Shown here one piece after another: positions 33,052 through 41,169 of a stretch of DNA of 64,000 nt (positions are counted from its first letter, which is position 1; every line of letters begins with the position of its first letter). The stretch comes from an uncultured Clostridia bacterium (lineage in GTDB: Bacteria; Bacillota; Clostridia; Oscillospirales; Ruminococcaceae). The notes under the pieces are model-generated. The model had not been told where the DNA came from. It did no database searches and saw only the letters and a program-made list of their open reading frames with translations. The stretch covers positions 19,385 to 83,384 of the forward strand of contig CANRKB010000007.1 in assembly GCA_947631115.1 (NCBI GenBank), in the 5' to 3' direction. Made by a program: the position numbers and the translations under genes.

Positions 33052-33744
33052 TTATATATTAATTTTTTTAAAATCAACGATTTTTGTAGAATACGCCAAA
33101 TTTATCATTGAATCTTTGTCTAAATTGCCGACTAGTTCAAACAAATATCCGTCATAGATCCAAAATAATAAAGTTGCATTATCCGGAAATTCCATTATAA
33201 AACCGTCGTCTTCGGAATATAACGCCAACATTACCACACTGGCTTTTTCAGTGTTGACATAACTGTTCACGCCATCTACTATTATGCGTTGACAGAAACA
33301 AACCTTTTTATCGCCCTTAGTATAATCCAGCATAGTACCGATTTCTCCGATTGCGGAATGTTTAAGTTCCCACCCCTCTTCTTCGGGCAATCCGTAATAT
33401 TCTTCAAAATTGGTTTTGTCAGAGGAGTGTCTTTCTAAAATAACTTTGGTGCATTCGACTTTATCCTCAAATCCATATCTTCCGAATATTACAACAGCGG
33501 CAAAAGCTGTTCCGCTGAGAATAAGAAATGAAAATACAACGAGCATTATTGTTGTGGCTTTTTTTACTTTTTGCAAAGACCAATGGTTGTCGCTGCGTCC
33601 GCGGCGAAGATCACGAAGAGTTTTATATTCCCAAATTTTATACGCCAGTGAGAACTTGTGATTTTTTTCCACTTCCATCAGACGCTCGGTTCTTTCGTCG
33701 GAAGTTTCTTTAAATGCTTGTTCCAATTTTTCATCAAATGTCAT
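33052..33744 (-). CDS. DUF4367-type anti-sigma factor (membrane)
   Basis: This 230-residue protein has a cytoplasmic N-terminal region of about 65 residues (begins TFDEKLEQAFKETSDERTER), one membrane helix (about 67-90), and an extracytoplasmic domain. The last 40 residues, FPDNATLLFWIYDGYLFEL followed by NLDKDSMINLAYSTKIV, are the usual end of DUF4367 domains found in anti-sigma factors. The gene overlaps the sigma gene by 11 bases, as expected for a sigma/anti-sigma pair held in fixed ratio. No zinc-binding anti-sigma motif is present, so the sigma-binding mode is of another type. Confidence 0.82.
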   Translation of the reverse strand: MTFDEKLEQAFKETSDERTERLMEVEKNHKFSLAYKIWEYKTLRDLRRGRSDNHWSLQKVKKATTIMLVVFSFLILSGTAFAAVVIFGRYGFEDKVECTKVILERHSSDKTNFEEYYGLPEEEGWELKHSAIGEIGTMLDYTKGDKKVCFCQRIIVDGVNSYVNTEKASVVMLALYSEDDGFIMEFPDNATLLFWIYDGYLFELVGNLDKDSMINLAYSTKIVDFKKINI

Positions 33745-34264
33745 AAGTGATCCCCCGTTTCTTTAAAATTTTTATAAGCCTTTGTTTTGCCCGATAAATG
33801 TATACACGAATATTCAATTCGGATATTCCCGTTGCTTTGCTTATTTCCTTAGGGCGCATTTTTTGGAACAGGTACAAGTAAAGCATTTCATAGTCAATGT
33901 TTGACAGCTCATTCATTGCGCTTTTAATTTCATCTACAGTCATCTCCGACATTACAGTTTTTTCAAGGTCTTCATTTGAGTTCAGATCATGTTGTTCTTC
34001 AATATTTTCAGTGGATCGGGCTTTCCGTTTTCGACAAATGTCAATTGAACGGTGCTCTATAATAGAAGCGAAATAATGTGCCCTAGCGTTACAGGGTATT
34101 TCTGAAATTTTTTCAATATTGTTAATTATCCACAAAAAAGCGTCTTGAACAGCGTCTTCTGAATCCGAAGAATTGTGCAAAATGTCATATGCGACCTTAT
34201 ACATCATTTGTCTGTAGTCGGAAAATAATTTTCTGATAAAATCTTCATTAAGATTTTTTGACAT
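33734..34264 (-). CDS. ECF-type RNA polymerase sigma factor (first pair)
   Basis: This 176-residue protein is an extracytoplasmic-function sigma factor. Region 2 spans about 8-75: FIRKLFSDYRQMMYKVAYDIL, then DSEDAVQDAFLWIINNI, which contacts the -10 element. Region 4 spans about 118-170: LSNIDYEMLYLYLFQKM, then RPKEISKATGISELNIRVYIY and RAKQRLIKIL, the -35 helix-turn-helix. The gene overlaps that of its DUF4367 anti-sigma partner. Its targets probably include the secreted-protein genes just downstream; no conserved ECF promoter could be assigned with confidence. Confidence 0.93.
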   Translation of the reverse strand: MSKNLNEDFIRKLFSDYRQMMYKVAYDILHNSSDSEDAVQDAFLWIINNIEKISEIPCNARAHYFASIIEHRSIDICRKRKARSTENIEEQHDLNSNEDLEKTVMSEMTVDEIKSAMNELSNIDYEMLYLYLFQKMRPKEISKATGISELNIRVYIYRAKQRLIKILKKRGITYDI

Positions 34265-34366
34265 TTTCTTATCTTTCCTTTGTTGTTTTGATTTAAAACC
34301 GGGAACGATTTTTCAATCTTAGTGCTTAATTCCTGATTTTAAGTATAGCACACGTTGATATTCAAT

Positions 34367-34537
34367 AAACTTACGGGACTATATGCTATATCATAAGCCG
34401 GAGCAACAACATCATCGTCGGGCGGGAGCATCGTTTTTGCGCTTTATATTGTAGTAAGTCTTGTACTTAAAACAAGTGCAGAAAGTATCATCTTTTTTAA
34501 AATTTTTTCAGAGGATTATTTTGTCCTCTATAATATA
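34367..34537 (-). pseudogene. Decayed copy of the small secreted protein next to the second sigma pair
   Basis: On the minus strand one frame reads a signal-peptide-like segment, LKKILKKMILSALVL then STRLTTI, then a TAA stop, then in the same frame SAKTMLPPDDDVVAPAYDIA and YSPVSLLNINVCYT, then stop. The second part aligns with the start of the mature 141-residue secreted protein: DVVAPAYDIAYSPVSLLNIN against DVVQPCYEKAHNVESILTIT. The reading frame is broken by an internal stop, lacks an ATG start and is truncated after about 30 mature residues. Its place, directly after sigma/anti-sigma pair two, is the same as that of the intact gene after pair one. The rest of 34265-34583 holds no gene. Confidence 0.65.
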
Positions 34538-34583
34538 AGACCCTCAAAAAAATTAATTTTATACCTTAACTATTATTTTTTTA

Positions 34584-35315
34584 TCAAATTTCTGAAAGTT
34601 TGGCACTTTTAGCTAAATTTAAAGCAGTATTTTTGTCAAAACTACACGAGAATATTAATAGGTACTCTCCGTCGTCCCATAGAATGTTGGTGAAATGATT
34701 TTCTTCAAGAATTTCTTCAATCATCAATCCTTTGTGACCGTTTATATCGATCTCGACCAACTTGCCGTGGTCCGTGTTTAAATTGACGGGACCATATGTT
34801 TTTTTGATCATCTGTTCAAACCAAATACTTCCATCGGTTTCACGATTTATGTATCTGGTACGCACACCGAACTCATCTTCTTTTTTGTCTTTGATTTCAA
34901 ACCCCTCGGGAATATCGGTCAAAACGTATTTTTTCTCTATAGTCTCCGGACCGTTATTTTTATTTTTGAGGCGAATTTCGGTGTGGTCGGAATATGCCCT
35001 GCCGGTAAAATCCGTAAATATAACGCTGGGCTTTAAATAACAGCCCGATAATAACGCTAAAAAAACCACGATTAATATAATAAACGCCTGTTTAAAGGGA
35101 TTAAACTTCCTTTTCGGCTCGGGCGAAAGTAAAATGCCTGTTTCGGCGTGGGCTTCCTGACGAAGAACAGCGGCATTGCGCTTATAGATCTTGAAGATCT
35201 TTTTCATTTCGGAGCGGTGTTTGCGGGAGAATATGTGGTCGGTCGCGTCGGGATAGGAATTAAACTCGCGATTGACATATTCGTCTATTATAGATTTAAA
35301 TTCGCTTTCAGACAT
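34584..35315 (-). CDS. DUF4367-type anti-sigma factor (second pair)
   Basis: This 243-residue protein has a cytoplasmic N-terminal region of about 75 residues with helical charged segments (SRKHRSEMKKIFKIYKRN), one membrane helix (about 77-95), and an extracytoplasmic region. That region contains TDIPEGFEIKDKKEDEFGV, MIKKTYGPVNLNTDHGK, and the closing WDDGEYLLIFSCSFDKNTAL plus NLAKSAKL typical of DUF4367. It overlaps the sigma gene by eight bases. The two anti-sigma proteins of this locus share layout but little sequence, so they should recognise their own sigma partners. Confidence 0.85.
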   Translation of the reverse strand: MSESEFKSIIDEYVNREFNSYPDATDHIFSRKHRSEMKKIFKIYKRNAAVLRQEAHAETGILLSPEPKRKFNPFKQAFIILIVVFLALLSGCYLKPSVIFTDFTGRAYSDHTEIRLKNKNNGPETIEKKYVLTDIPEGFEIKDKKEDEFGVRTRYINRETDGSIWFEQMIKKTYGPVNLNTDHGKLVEIDINGHKGLMIEEILEENHFTNILWDDGEYLLIFSCSFDKNTALNLAKSAKLSEI

Positions 35316-35862
35316 CTTCTTTGCTCCTTTCTAAAATAAATTTCCTGACTGCTTTTCGCGCTGTATAAAGCCGCTTATAAACTGCCGAGACAGAAATGCC
35401 CAGAGTTTTTGCTATCTCGTTTGCCGACATTTCTAAGGAATATGTCAGCACCAGAACGCTTTTCTGCGCCTCCGGAAGCGTAGCGATGAAGTCGATTATT
35501 TCGTTTCGTGAGGCAATATCAATTAAAGAATTTTCAATAATATTCTCGTCATATGGTATAATATCGTCTACTGTAGGTATTTCGCTATTGATAGGTTTTC
35601 TTTTTTTAAGATAATCTAAGCAGATGTTTTTGACTGTAATATACATATAATTGACCCGTTTAAAATAGCTTAGCGACAAAAAAACTTTGGGATTTTTTGC
35701 TATTCTCATAAAAGCTTCTTGAACAGCGTCCTCGGCGTTTTCTTGATTATTGAGAATTTTAAGCGCTATGTTGAAAAAGCGGACTTTGTACCTTTCATAA
35801 AACTCTGAAAGCTCGTTTCTCTCTTCTTCGCTTTCCATAACAGCCAATGCTGCGGAAATCAT
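35308..35862 (-). CDS. ECF-type RNA polymerase sigma factor (second pair)
   Basis: This 184-residue ECF sigma factor shows region 2 (about 15-85: LSEFYERYKVRFFNIALKIL, NAEDAVQEAFMRIAKNP) and region 4 (about 120-178: LPEAQKSVLVLTYSLEMSAN, EIAKTLGISVSAVYKRLYTA). A 17-bp-spaced housekeeping promoter lies upstream, so basal transcription does not depend on the factor itself. Its anti-sigma partner overlaps it. The pair is separated from the first pair by the decayed secreted-protein gene. Confidence 0.93.
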   Translation of the reverse strand: MISAALAVMESEEERNELSEFYERYKVRFFNIALKILNNQENAEDAVQEAFMRIAKNPKVFLSLSYFKRVNYMYITVKNICLDYLKKRKPINSEIPTVDDIIPYDENIIENSLIDIASRNEIIDFIATLPEAQKSVLVLTYSLEMSANEIAKTLGISVSAVYKRLYTARKAVRKFILERSKEDV

Positions 35863-35917
35863 ATTGTCACACCCTTATGTTTTTATATGTTTAATGAATA
35901 ATAACTGCCTTAGGAAT

Positions 35918-35946
35918 ATTATACCACCTTTCCTTGAAAATTTCAA
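35918..35946 (-). promoter_or_regulatory. SigA-type promoter of the second sigma/anti-sigma pair
   Basis: On the minus strand TTGAAA (35941-35946) and TATAAT (35918-35923) with a 17-bp spacer. Confidence 0.8.
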
Positions 35947-36064
35947 TAGCGGTTCGAGATAAGAAAACGCACTTTATGAACAACAAAGCGCTCCCGCGCT
36001 GTATAACGTCTTGAATGTCGATTAACAAAAGAACGGAATTCCAAAATGCATATTTACCGTAAAC

Positions 36065-36098
36065 AAAAAGCGCCGCGCGGACAGTGTTCCGCGCGGCG
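36065..36098 (-). terminator. Terminator of the small cysteine protein gene
   Basis: GCGCCGCGCGG pairs with CCGCGCGGCGC; TTTTTG follows on the minus strand. Confidence 0.9.
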
Positions 36099-36123
36099 CA
36101 GGTTTATGTAGTTTTTCTTATCC

Positions 36124-36339
36124 TTAGAAATCAATGTCATTAACGGCAGAGTTCGCGAGCTGAAGCTCTTTCTTGGGTATTCTCTTCAGCGGGTTGTAGA
36201 CATACTTCTTGCACGAATCGTAGGACTTTACATCTCCGAATTTCGAGCAGGTTATTATATCGCCCGAAGCAGCCGTACCGAGAGCGCAGTATTTGCATGC
36301 GGGCTTTATGTTATTTCCGAACAAAGCTTTTCTTGCCAT
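36124..36339 (-). CDS. Small conserved cysteine protein, function unknown
   Basis: This 71-residue protein has four cysteines in two clusters, ACKYCALG and ITCSKFGDVKSYDSCKKYVY, suggesting a metal site, within a basic surround. The begin MARKALFGNNIKPACKYC and the ending with KRIPKKELQL are familiar from small conserved Clostridia proteins of unknown function. It has its own strong promoter and terminator. Ribosome binding site TGGAGG is well placed. No neighbour gives a functional hint. Confidence 0.75.
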   Translation of the reverse strand: MARKALFGNNIKPACKYCALGTAASGDIITCSKFGDVKSYDSCKKYVYNPLKRIPKKELQLANSAVNDIDF

Positions 36340-36377
36340 AATAAAAATACCTCCATAAAACAGATTTACCTATTTAC

Positions 36378-36406
36378 ATTATATCACGTTTTTTTTAAAA
36401 TGTCCA
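36378..36406 (-). promoter_or_regulatory. SigA-type promoter of the small cysteine protein gene
   Basis: On the minus strand TGGACA (36401-36406) and TATAAT (36378-36383) with a 17-bp spacer. Confidence 0.75.
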
Positions 36407-36507
36407 CATGAATTTTCTTTCAAAGCATAAAAATAAAGGAAACATTTTTGGTCATTTTAACAATACAGATTGAGGTTTGACTAATTTTACAAGCCGAACA
36501 ATAAACA

Positions 36508-37311
36508 TTATTTCGAGTATATCGGCAGAACGTTAAGCGTAGCTTTTCTTCCGAGATCTCCGTTCAGCGGAACTATATGCAGCGGGAATTTCCCTATGAA
36601 GTCCTTTCCCGCTATGCCGAAAACGTCGTAAAAGCGGTCGGCTTGCGGCGCGTTTATAACGAGCAGATAACCCTTGTCGCCGTTTAAGGTAATTCCGCGC
36701 AGCCATAAACTGTTGACTTCGGGAATGTTTTTCGCTATCTCGCAAAGCTTGTTTGAAAGTTGGAGAGGATAGGGGTTAGGCGTATATACATCGACGGGCG
36801 TATTTCCCGTGACAAGGTGATTTGCGCGGCCCGTTTTCAGTATCTGCTTTTTCTCACGCCATTTTGAAACGGCGTTCCGGCTTATAAACATATTGTCGTC
36901 GAAAGGGTTTATCATCATTCCCTCGCAAACGCCGCCGTCCGCAATTACTCCCGAAACATAGTCGAAGTCGGTTATTATCGTATAATAATCGCTGAACGCT
37001 CCGCATTTTTCAAGCTCGCTTTCGTCCGTAAAGACAGGGAATATCTTTCCGAATTTTTCGTTTTCAAGCAGCATAAATGAAATTTTTGCCTTGTCGTCAA
37101 TCTTAAATGTCCCGTCGCTTTCTTTTACGGGTTTTGGCGTAAAGGTAACGGCGCAGACAAATTCCGCTTTCATTACTATTTCCGTAGCTATAGCGTCCAT
37201 AAGCTTGTTTTGCGCCGCTGTATCGTTTTCTGCCGTCGAGCGTCTGGCCGTCAGAAGCCTATGAAGCTCCTGCGGTTTGAGCTTTTCGTTTATCCTGTAT
37301 TTATTTGGCAT
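36508..37311 (-). CDS. SseB-domain protein
   Basis: This 267-residue protein matches the SseB layout: an N-terminal SseB domain (about 30-150, with FMLLENEKFGKIFPVFTDES and GVCEGMMINPFDDNMFISR) and an SseB C-terminal domain (about 175-265, with PNPYPLQLSNKLCEIAKNI, VNSLWLRGITLNGDKGYLL). SseB proteins are named from enhanced serine sensitivity in E. coli, but in Gram-positive genomes they occur with secretion or signalling genes, and their role is uncertain. It is the third gene of an operon with VWA and PP2C proteins, which suggests a part in that signalling unit. Confidence 0.82.
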   Translation of the reverse strand: MPNKYRINEKLKPQELHRLLTARRSTAENDTAAQNKLMDAIATEIVMKAEFVCAVTFTPKPVKESDGTFKIDDKAKISFMLLENEKFGKIFPVFTDESELEKCGAFSDYYTIITDFDYVSGVIADGGVCEGMMINPFDDNMFISRNAVSKWREKKQILKTGRANHLVTGNTPVDVYTPNPYPLQLSNKLCEIAKNIPEVNSLWLRGITLNGDKGYLLVINAPQADRFYDVFGIAGKDFIGKFPLHIVPLNGDLGRKATLNVLPIYSK

Positions 37312-37353
37312 TTTGACCTCCGTGTTTGTATTATGTGATAATAGGATCCGCGC

Positions 37354-38163
37354 TCAGAAATTGTCTTTATATATTACCGCAACGGAAATATCGTCCCTGC
37401 TGCCGCTAAGCGAGCGCGTTCTGAGATGTTCTTCGAGAGCGTCTGCGGTGTCGGTTTCGATAGCCGAGAAGATCCTTTTCCCGAATTTCATAAAATCCCC
37501 GACATTCACAAACGAATTTATCAGCCCGTCGCTTGAAAGCGAAACGCCCGAAAAGTTCCCCTCGCTGTAAAATGAACGGAAGCTTTCAATGGCGTTGCTG
37601 TCGCAAAGCGAAGTCGTAAGATTTCCGACAAGCTCCGCGTCGTCCGGCATAGGGCAGAATATCTCTCCGTCCTTTTGCACGAGAAAGTTCCCGTCGCCTA
37701 TCTGAAGTCCGAAACAGCCCTTTTCGCTAATGCCTGCGACAATAAGCGTCGCTCCGTACATGACTTCGTTCGTTATGCCGCCGTATTTTTCGCAGACAGC
37801 CCTTTCGCTTTCACTAAGCGGATTTTCCCGAATATGTTCGGTTATCTCGCTGTTCCAGCCGCAGATTATGTTTGCGGCGATTCTCCGTGCGGCGTTAACG
37901 CGGTCGTTTTGAAATATCCTGTCGATACCGCCGTTCTGCGCGGCAAAATCACTGACGGAACGCATTGCGATATTGACAGCCATTTCGCTTCCGAACGCGC
38001 TGCGAAAATGTCTTTCGCTGCCGTGACCGTCGGAAAGCACGGCTAATGCCAAGTCTTCCGACAGGCAGACCTTTGCGCTGTCCTGGCAGGGCAGACCCTC
38101 GCACTCGTGAGAAGCGCCGCACACCGACAGAGCGTATCCCCTGAATTTTTTGTTTTCAAGCAT
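37354..38163 (-). CDS. PP2C-family protein phosphatase
   Basis: This 269-residue protein resembles PPM/PP2C Ser/Thr phosphatases. Conserved metal-binding positions are visible in LAVLSDGHGSERHFRSAFGS (DGHG), in LQIGDGNFLVQKDGEI (GD) and in SLSGSRDDISVAVI (DD near the end). The N-terminal segment CGASHECEGLPCQDS is the usual substrate-side beginning of this group. The gene sits between VWA and SseB genes in one operon, an arrangement like the TerY/phosphatase/kinase groups linked to stress, except that no kinase gene is present. Confidence 0.88.
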   Translation of the reverse strand: MLENKKFRGYALSVCGASHECEGLPCQDSAKVCLSEDLALAVLSDGHGSERHFRSAFGSEMAVNIAMRSVSDFAAQNGGIDRIFQNDRVNAARRIAANIICGWNSEITEHIRENPLSESERAVCEKYGGITNEVMYGATLIVAGISEKGCFGLQIGDGNFLVQKDGEIFCPMPDDAELVGNLTTSLCDSNAIESFRSFYSEGNFSGVSLSSDGLINSFVNVGDFMKFGKRIFSAIETDTADALEEHLRTRSLSGSRDDISVAVIYKDNF

Positions 38164-38182
38164 AATTTACCCTATAGAGCAA

Positions 38183-38911
38183 TTACCAGCCCTCTTCTAT
38201 ATCGTCGCTTATTTCGGAGCTTTCGGCATACTCGCGTATCTGTTCTGCGGCAGTTTCCTGTTTTGTGCGGAAATCTTCTTCCGTTTCCGCAAGGCGAATA
38301 CTCCTGCTGCCTATTTGAGAAGACGTTATTGCGACAAACTTTACGAGTTTTGCAAGCGCTTCGCCGTTATGCGCCGCGACAACACTGTCGGGGTTTTCGG
38401 TAAAGCGGGATAAAATGTCTAAGTCTGCGTCCTCGCCTATTGCAACGGCGGCTTTTATTCCCGCGGAATACCAGCGGTTTCTGCGAAGTTCTTCCAGTCC
38501 TTTTTCAAAGTTGTCCGTAGGATAACCGTCCGACATAAGTATCATAACGGGCGCGAAAGACAGCGACGGACTGTTCATAAACGAATTTCTCGACAGCTTT
38601 GAGTTAAGTTCGGAGAACGCGCTTCCAAGGTCCGTAACGTTTTCCGCGTCGAGAGGTTTCCATTCAAAGTTTTCGACAGAGATAGGCTCGGGATACATCC
38701 ACTCGCTCCCGCCAGAAAATTTCAATACCGCTATTTTTATATCCGCGTCCGCTCCGCCTATCCCGCGTATTTCCGAAATAAGCTCTTCCATAACGGCGTT
38801 TACTGTTCCTATCTTAGAGCCGCTCATACTTCCCGAGCAGTCTATAAGCAGGAAAAGCACCATTGATTTTTTGGCGATCTCTTCTGCGTCGTCAAAGGGA
38901 TTTACAGGCAT
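38183..38911 (-). CDS. VWA-domain protein, TerY-like
   Basis: This 242-residue cytosolic protein consists mostly of a von Willebrand A domain (about 15-195). Its MIDAS metal site is DCSGSMSGSK with further contacts in the ENVTDLGSAF and ILMSDGYPTD segments. A helical acidic tail follows. This size and layout fit TerY-type VWA proteins. ATG at 38911 is chosen because GGGAGGAAG lies upstream; earlier in-frame codons have no such site. It opens the VWA-PP2C-SseB operon under a strong promoter. Confidence 0.88.
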   Translation of the reverse strand: MPVNPFDDAEEIAKKSMVLFLLIDCSGSMSGSKIGTVNAVMEELISEIRGIGGADADIKIAVLKFSGGSEWMYPEPISVENFEWKPLDAENVTDLGSAFSELNSKLSRNSFMNSPSLSFAPVMILMSDGYPTDNFEKGLEELRRNRWYSAGIKAAVAIGEDADLDILSRFTENPDSVVAAHNGEALAKLVKFVAITSSQIGSRSIRLAETEEDFRTKQETAAEQIREYAESSEISDDIEEGW

Positions 38912-38987
38912 TTTACTTCCTCCCTCAATAATTACATGAGCCGATACCGCGACGGGTAAAAGCCCGTTCTTTTGATTACACATTACA

Positions 38988-39016
38988 ATTATATCATATT
39001 TCTTTTTATTCGTCAA
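38988..39016 (-). promoter_or_regulatory. SigA-type promoter of the VWA-PP2C-SseB operon
   Basis: On the minus strand TTGACG (39011-39016) and TATAAT (38988-38993) with a 17-bp spacer. Confidence 0.85.
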
Positions 39017-39053
39017 GTTTTTTCTGTATGTTTTTTGAATATAAAATTTCGCA

Positions 39054-39084
39054 AAAAAGAGGGACCCTGAATAGGATCCCTCTC
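39054..39084 (-). terminator. Terminator of pilT
   Basis: On the minus strand GAGAGGGATCC pairs with GGGTCCCTC around TATTCA, followed by TTTTTT. Confidence 0.85.
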
Positions 39085-39099
39085 GGTATGTTGATGTTT

Positions 39100-40149
39100 T
39101 TATGACATAAGTTTCTTTTCCATTTCGGGCGGGTTGTTTGAATATTCAAGCGCTGTCTGGTAGGAGATCTTTCCTGCCGCATACAGCTTTGCGAGAGCGT
39201 CTATAAGGGTCTGCATTCCTTGTTGTGAAGCGCCCTGCATGGTGGTTTCCATCTGCGCTATCTTGTTTCCGCGTATGAGGTTCTTTATTGCGTCGGACCC
39301 GAGCATTATCTCATCGCACGCAACTCTTCCCTTGCCGTTTGAAGTAGGTATAAGAAGCTGAGCTACAACGCCCTGGATCATGTTTGCGACCTGAGTTCTT
39401 ACCTGTTCTTTAGCGTCGGCAGGGCAGACGTCTATGATACGGTCGATAGTCTGCGCGGCGGACGAGGTGTGGAGCGTTCCGAACACAAGGTGTCCCGTTT
39501 CAGCGGCGGTAAGCGCAAGAGAAATGGTTTCATAGTCTCTCATTTCGCCGATAAGTATAACGTCGGGGTCTTCACGCAGCGCGCTTCTCAGCGCGTCGGA
39601 GAAGCTCGTAACGTCGCGTCCTATCTCACGCTGATGTACTGTCGCTTTGCCCTGGGTATAGCGGTATTCTATCGGGTCTTCTATGGTGATTATATGACAA
39701 GCGCGGGTCATATTTATGTGCTGGATCATTGCGGCAAGAGTCGTGGATTTTCCCGCGCCCGTAGGTCCCGTTACAAGTATAAGTCCCTTGCGTTTTTTTG
39801 CAAGTTCGAGAAGAATAGGCGGAAGTCCGAGTTCGTCGAGAGAGGGTATTTCCTCGTTCAGCAGACGAATGGAACAAGCGAGCTTTCCGCTCTGGTGGAA
39901 CACGTTTACACGCTGACGCGCGCCGTTCTTAAGCTCAAAACTGAAGTCAACGTCTTTACCCTTTGCAAGGATCTGTTCCTGTTCGGGAGTAAGGATAGAC
40001 ATAATTGTACGGTGAACGACCTGATCGGACAGATCCTGATAAGGTCTGAGCTCGCCATGTACTCTTATAACGGTAGGCAAACCGACAGAAAGGTGAATAT
40101 CCGAAGCTTTCATTTCGCGCGCCTGCATGATAAAATCTTCAAACGTCAT
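39100..40149 (-). CDS. pilT: PilT-type retraction ATPase (no other pilus genes nearby)
   Basis: PilT is the hexameric ATPase that depolymerises type IV pili. The 349 residues contain the PAS-like N-terminal domain (MKASDIHLSVGLPTVIRVHG), Walker A VTGPTGAGKST, the Asp box ACHIITIEDPIEYRY, Walker B DPDVILIGEMRD, the His box ALTAAETGHLVFGTLHTSSA, and the PilT-specific C-terminal piece KEQVRTQVANMIQGVVAQ. No pilin, pilB, pilC or prepilin peptidase gene is visible in the window, and it has its own promoter and terminator. It may retract pili encoded elsewhere. Confidence 0.95.
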   Translation of the reverse strand: MTFEDFIMQAREMKASDIHLSVGLPTVIRVHGELRPYQDLSDQVVHRTIMSILTPEQEQILAKGKDVDFSFELKNGARQRVNVFHQSGKLACSIRLLNEEIPSLDELGLPPILLELAKKRKGLILVTGPTGAGKSTTLAAMIQHINMTRACHIITIEDPIEYRYTQGKATVHQREIGRDVTSFSDALRSALREDPDVILIGEMRDYETISLALTAAETGHLVFGTLHTSSAAQTIDRIIDVCPADAKEQVRTQVANMIQGVVAQLLIPTSNGKGRVACDEIMLGSDAIKNLIRGNKIAQMETTMQGASQQGMQTLIDALAKLYAAGKISYQTALEYSNNPPEMEKKLMS

Positions 40150-40237
40150 AACAAAATCTCCTTAAGTTATTAAATACTCCCGAATTGAGCGAGGCTTTCT
40201 TCGCTCGGTTTCGGACATATACATTTACACACATCAT

Positions 40238-40266
40238 ATTATAACATATTATTTTAAAATTGTAAA
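40238..40266 (-). promoter_or_regulatory. SigA-type promoter of pilT
   Basis: On the minus strand TTTACA (40261-40266) and TATAAT (40238-40243) with a 17-bp spacer. Confidence 0.8.
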
Positions 40267-40340
40267 GAGCTTTATTAAAAATTTTTGAGTATAATTTTTT
40301 CGTTCATTTTACGGCAGCAGAAAATGATAATAATGCGCAT

Positions 40341-41051
40341 TTACGCGTTGTCAAAGTTAATACCCGTAATTCTGTACAGCTCTCCCACTTTTTCAAACGT
40401 TATGCGAAGCGTTCCCGAAGAGTCTCCCGCGGTAATGCTGTCGCCCTCAAGTTCGAATGAATAACCGTTCCCATGTAAAAATCCCGCGCAGAGGAGCTTG
40501 TGGTCGCAGTAAAACGAGCTTATTATTTCGACCGTCTGATTTGCAATATCATTGAGCGGCGCAGGCTCGAATATTTCATCGGGAAGCCCGTTTATCTGTA
40601 CAAAAAGCGCTCCGCCCTTATACGGACAGCGGTAATAACAAACGTTGTTCTCCGCCGCTCCCACGGTTACCATTGAGAGGTTGTGACCGCTATGCAATTC
40701 GTCGAGCGTGAATTTTTCAAAGCGGATCTCCGCGCAGTCCGGCAAGTTTCGTTTTGCGCGGCGCGCGGGAGCAAAAGCGATTTCGGAAAGCCCGCTTTCG
40801 TTTACCGCCCAACCCCAGAGCCAAGTGTTTGAGCGGTAGTCCTCCGAGCCTATTATCCCGCAGTCAAACGTCTTTTTCCCGAAAGAGATAAGGCGTTCTC
40901 TGACGTCGACGTGCCAGCCGCTGTTTCCTATGACGAGCTTTCCCATGCGCTTCTGACGGTAAATTGCGTTTCCTGCCGAAAGCGACAAAAGGCTTAAAAA
41001 ATCGCTTTTGTCGAAATCAACCGGAGTTGTAAGTATGCTGATATTTTTCAT
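40341..41051 (-). CDS. DUF6882-like cytosolic protein, function unknown
   Basis: This 236-residue protein has no signal peptide or membrane segment. The phrase NTWLWGWAVNESGLSE, after a segment on the state of the sample (FGKKTFDCGIIGSEDYRS), recalls DUF6882 proteins, in which a WLWxW motif is characteristic. The second half resembles small cystatin-like domains (APLNDIANQTVEIISSFYCD, ending KVGELYRITGINFDNA). It lies divergent from a small membrane protein gene with separate promoters for both. No function is known for the family. Confidence 0.6.
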   Translation of the reverse strand: MKNISILTTPVDFDKSDFLSLLSLSAGNAIYRQKRMGKLVIGNSGWHVDVRERLISFGKKTFDCGIIGSEDYRSNTWLWGWAVNESGLSEIAFAPARRAKRNLPDCAEIRFEKFTLDELHSGHNLSMVTVGAAENNVCYYRCPYKGGALFVQINGLPDEIFEPAPLNDIANQTVEIISSFYCDHKLLCAGFLHGNGYSFELEGDSITAGDSSGTLRITFEKVGELYRITGINFDNA

Positions 41052-41084
41052 CGGCTGCTCCTTTATTTAATGTTGTCAATTATC

Positions 41085-41113
41085 ATTGTATCACAATTTC
41101 TCTAGAATTTCAA
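41085..41113 (-). promoter_or_regulatory. Promoter of the DUF6882-like gene
   Basis: On the minus strand TTGAAA (41108-41113) and TACAAT (41085-41090) with a 17-bp spacer. Confidence 0.7.
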
Positions 41114-41140
41114 CATCGCTTATATTTTTTTCAAAAAATA

Positions 41141-41169
41141 ATGACAAGCCGATAAAAATATGTTATAAT
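41141..41169 (+). promoter_or_regulatory. Promoter of the small membrane protein gene
   Basis: ATGACA (41141-41146) and TATAAT (41164-41169) with a 17-bp spacer; diverges from the DUF6882-like gene. Confidence 0.7.
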
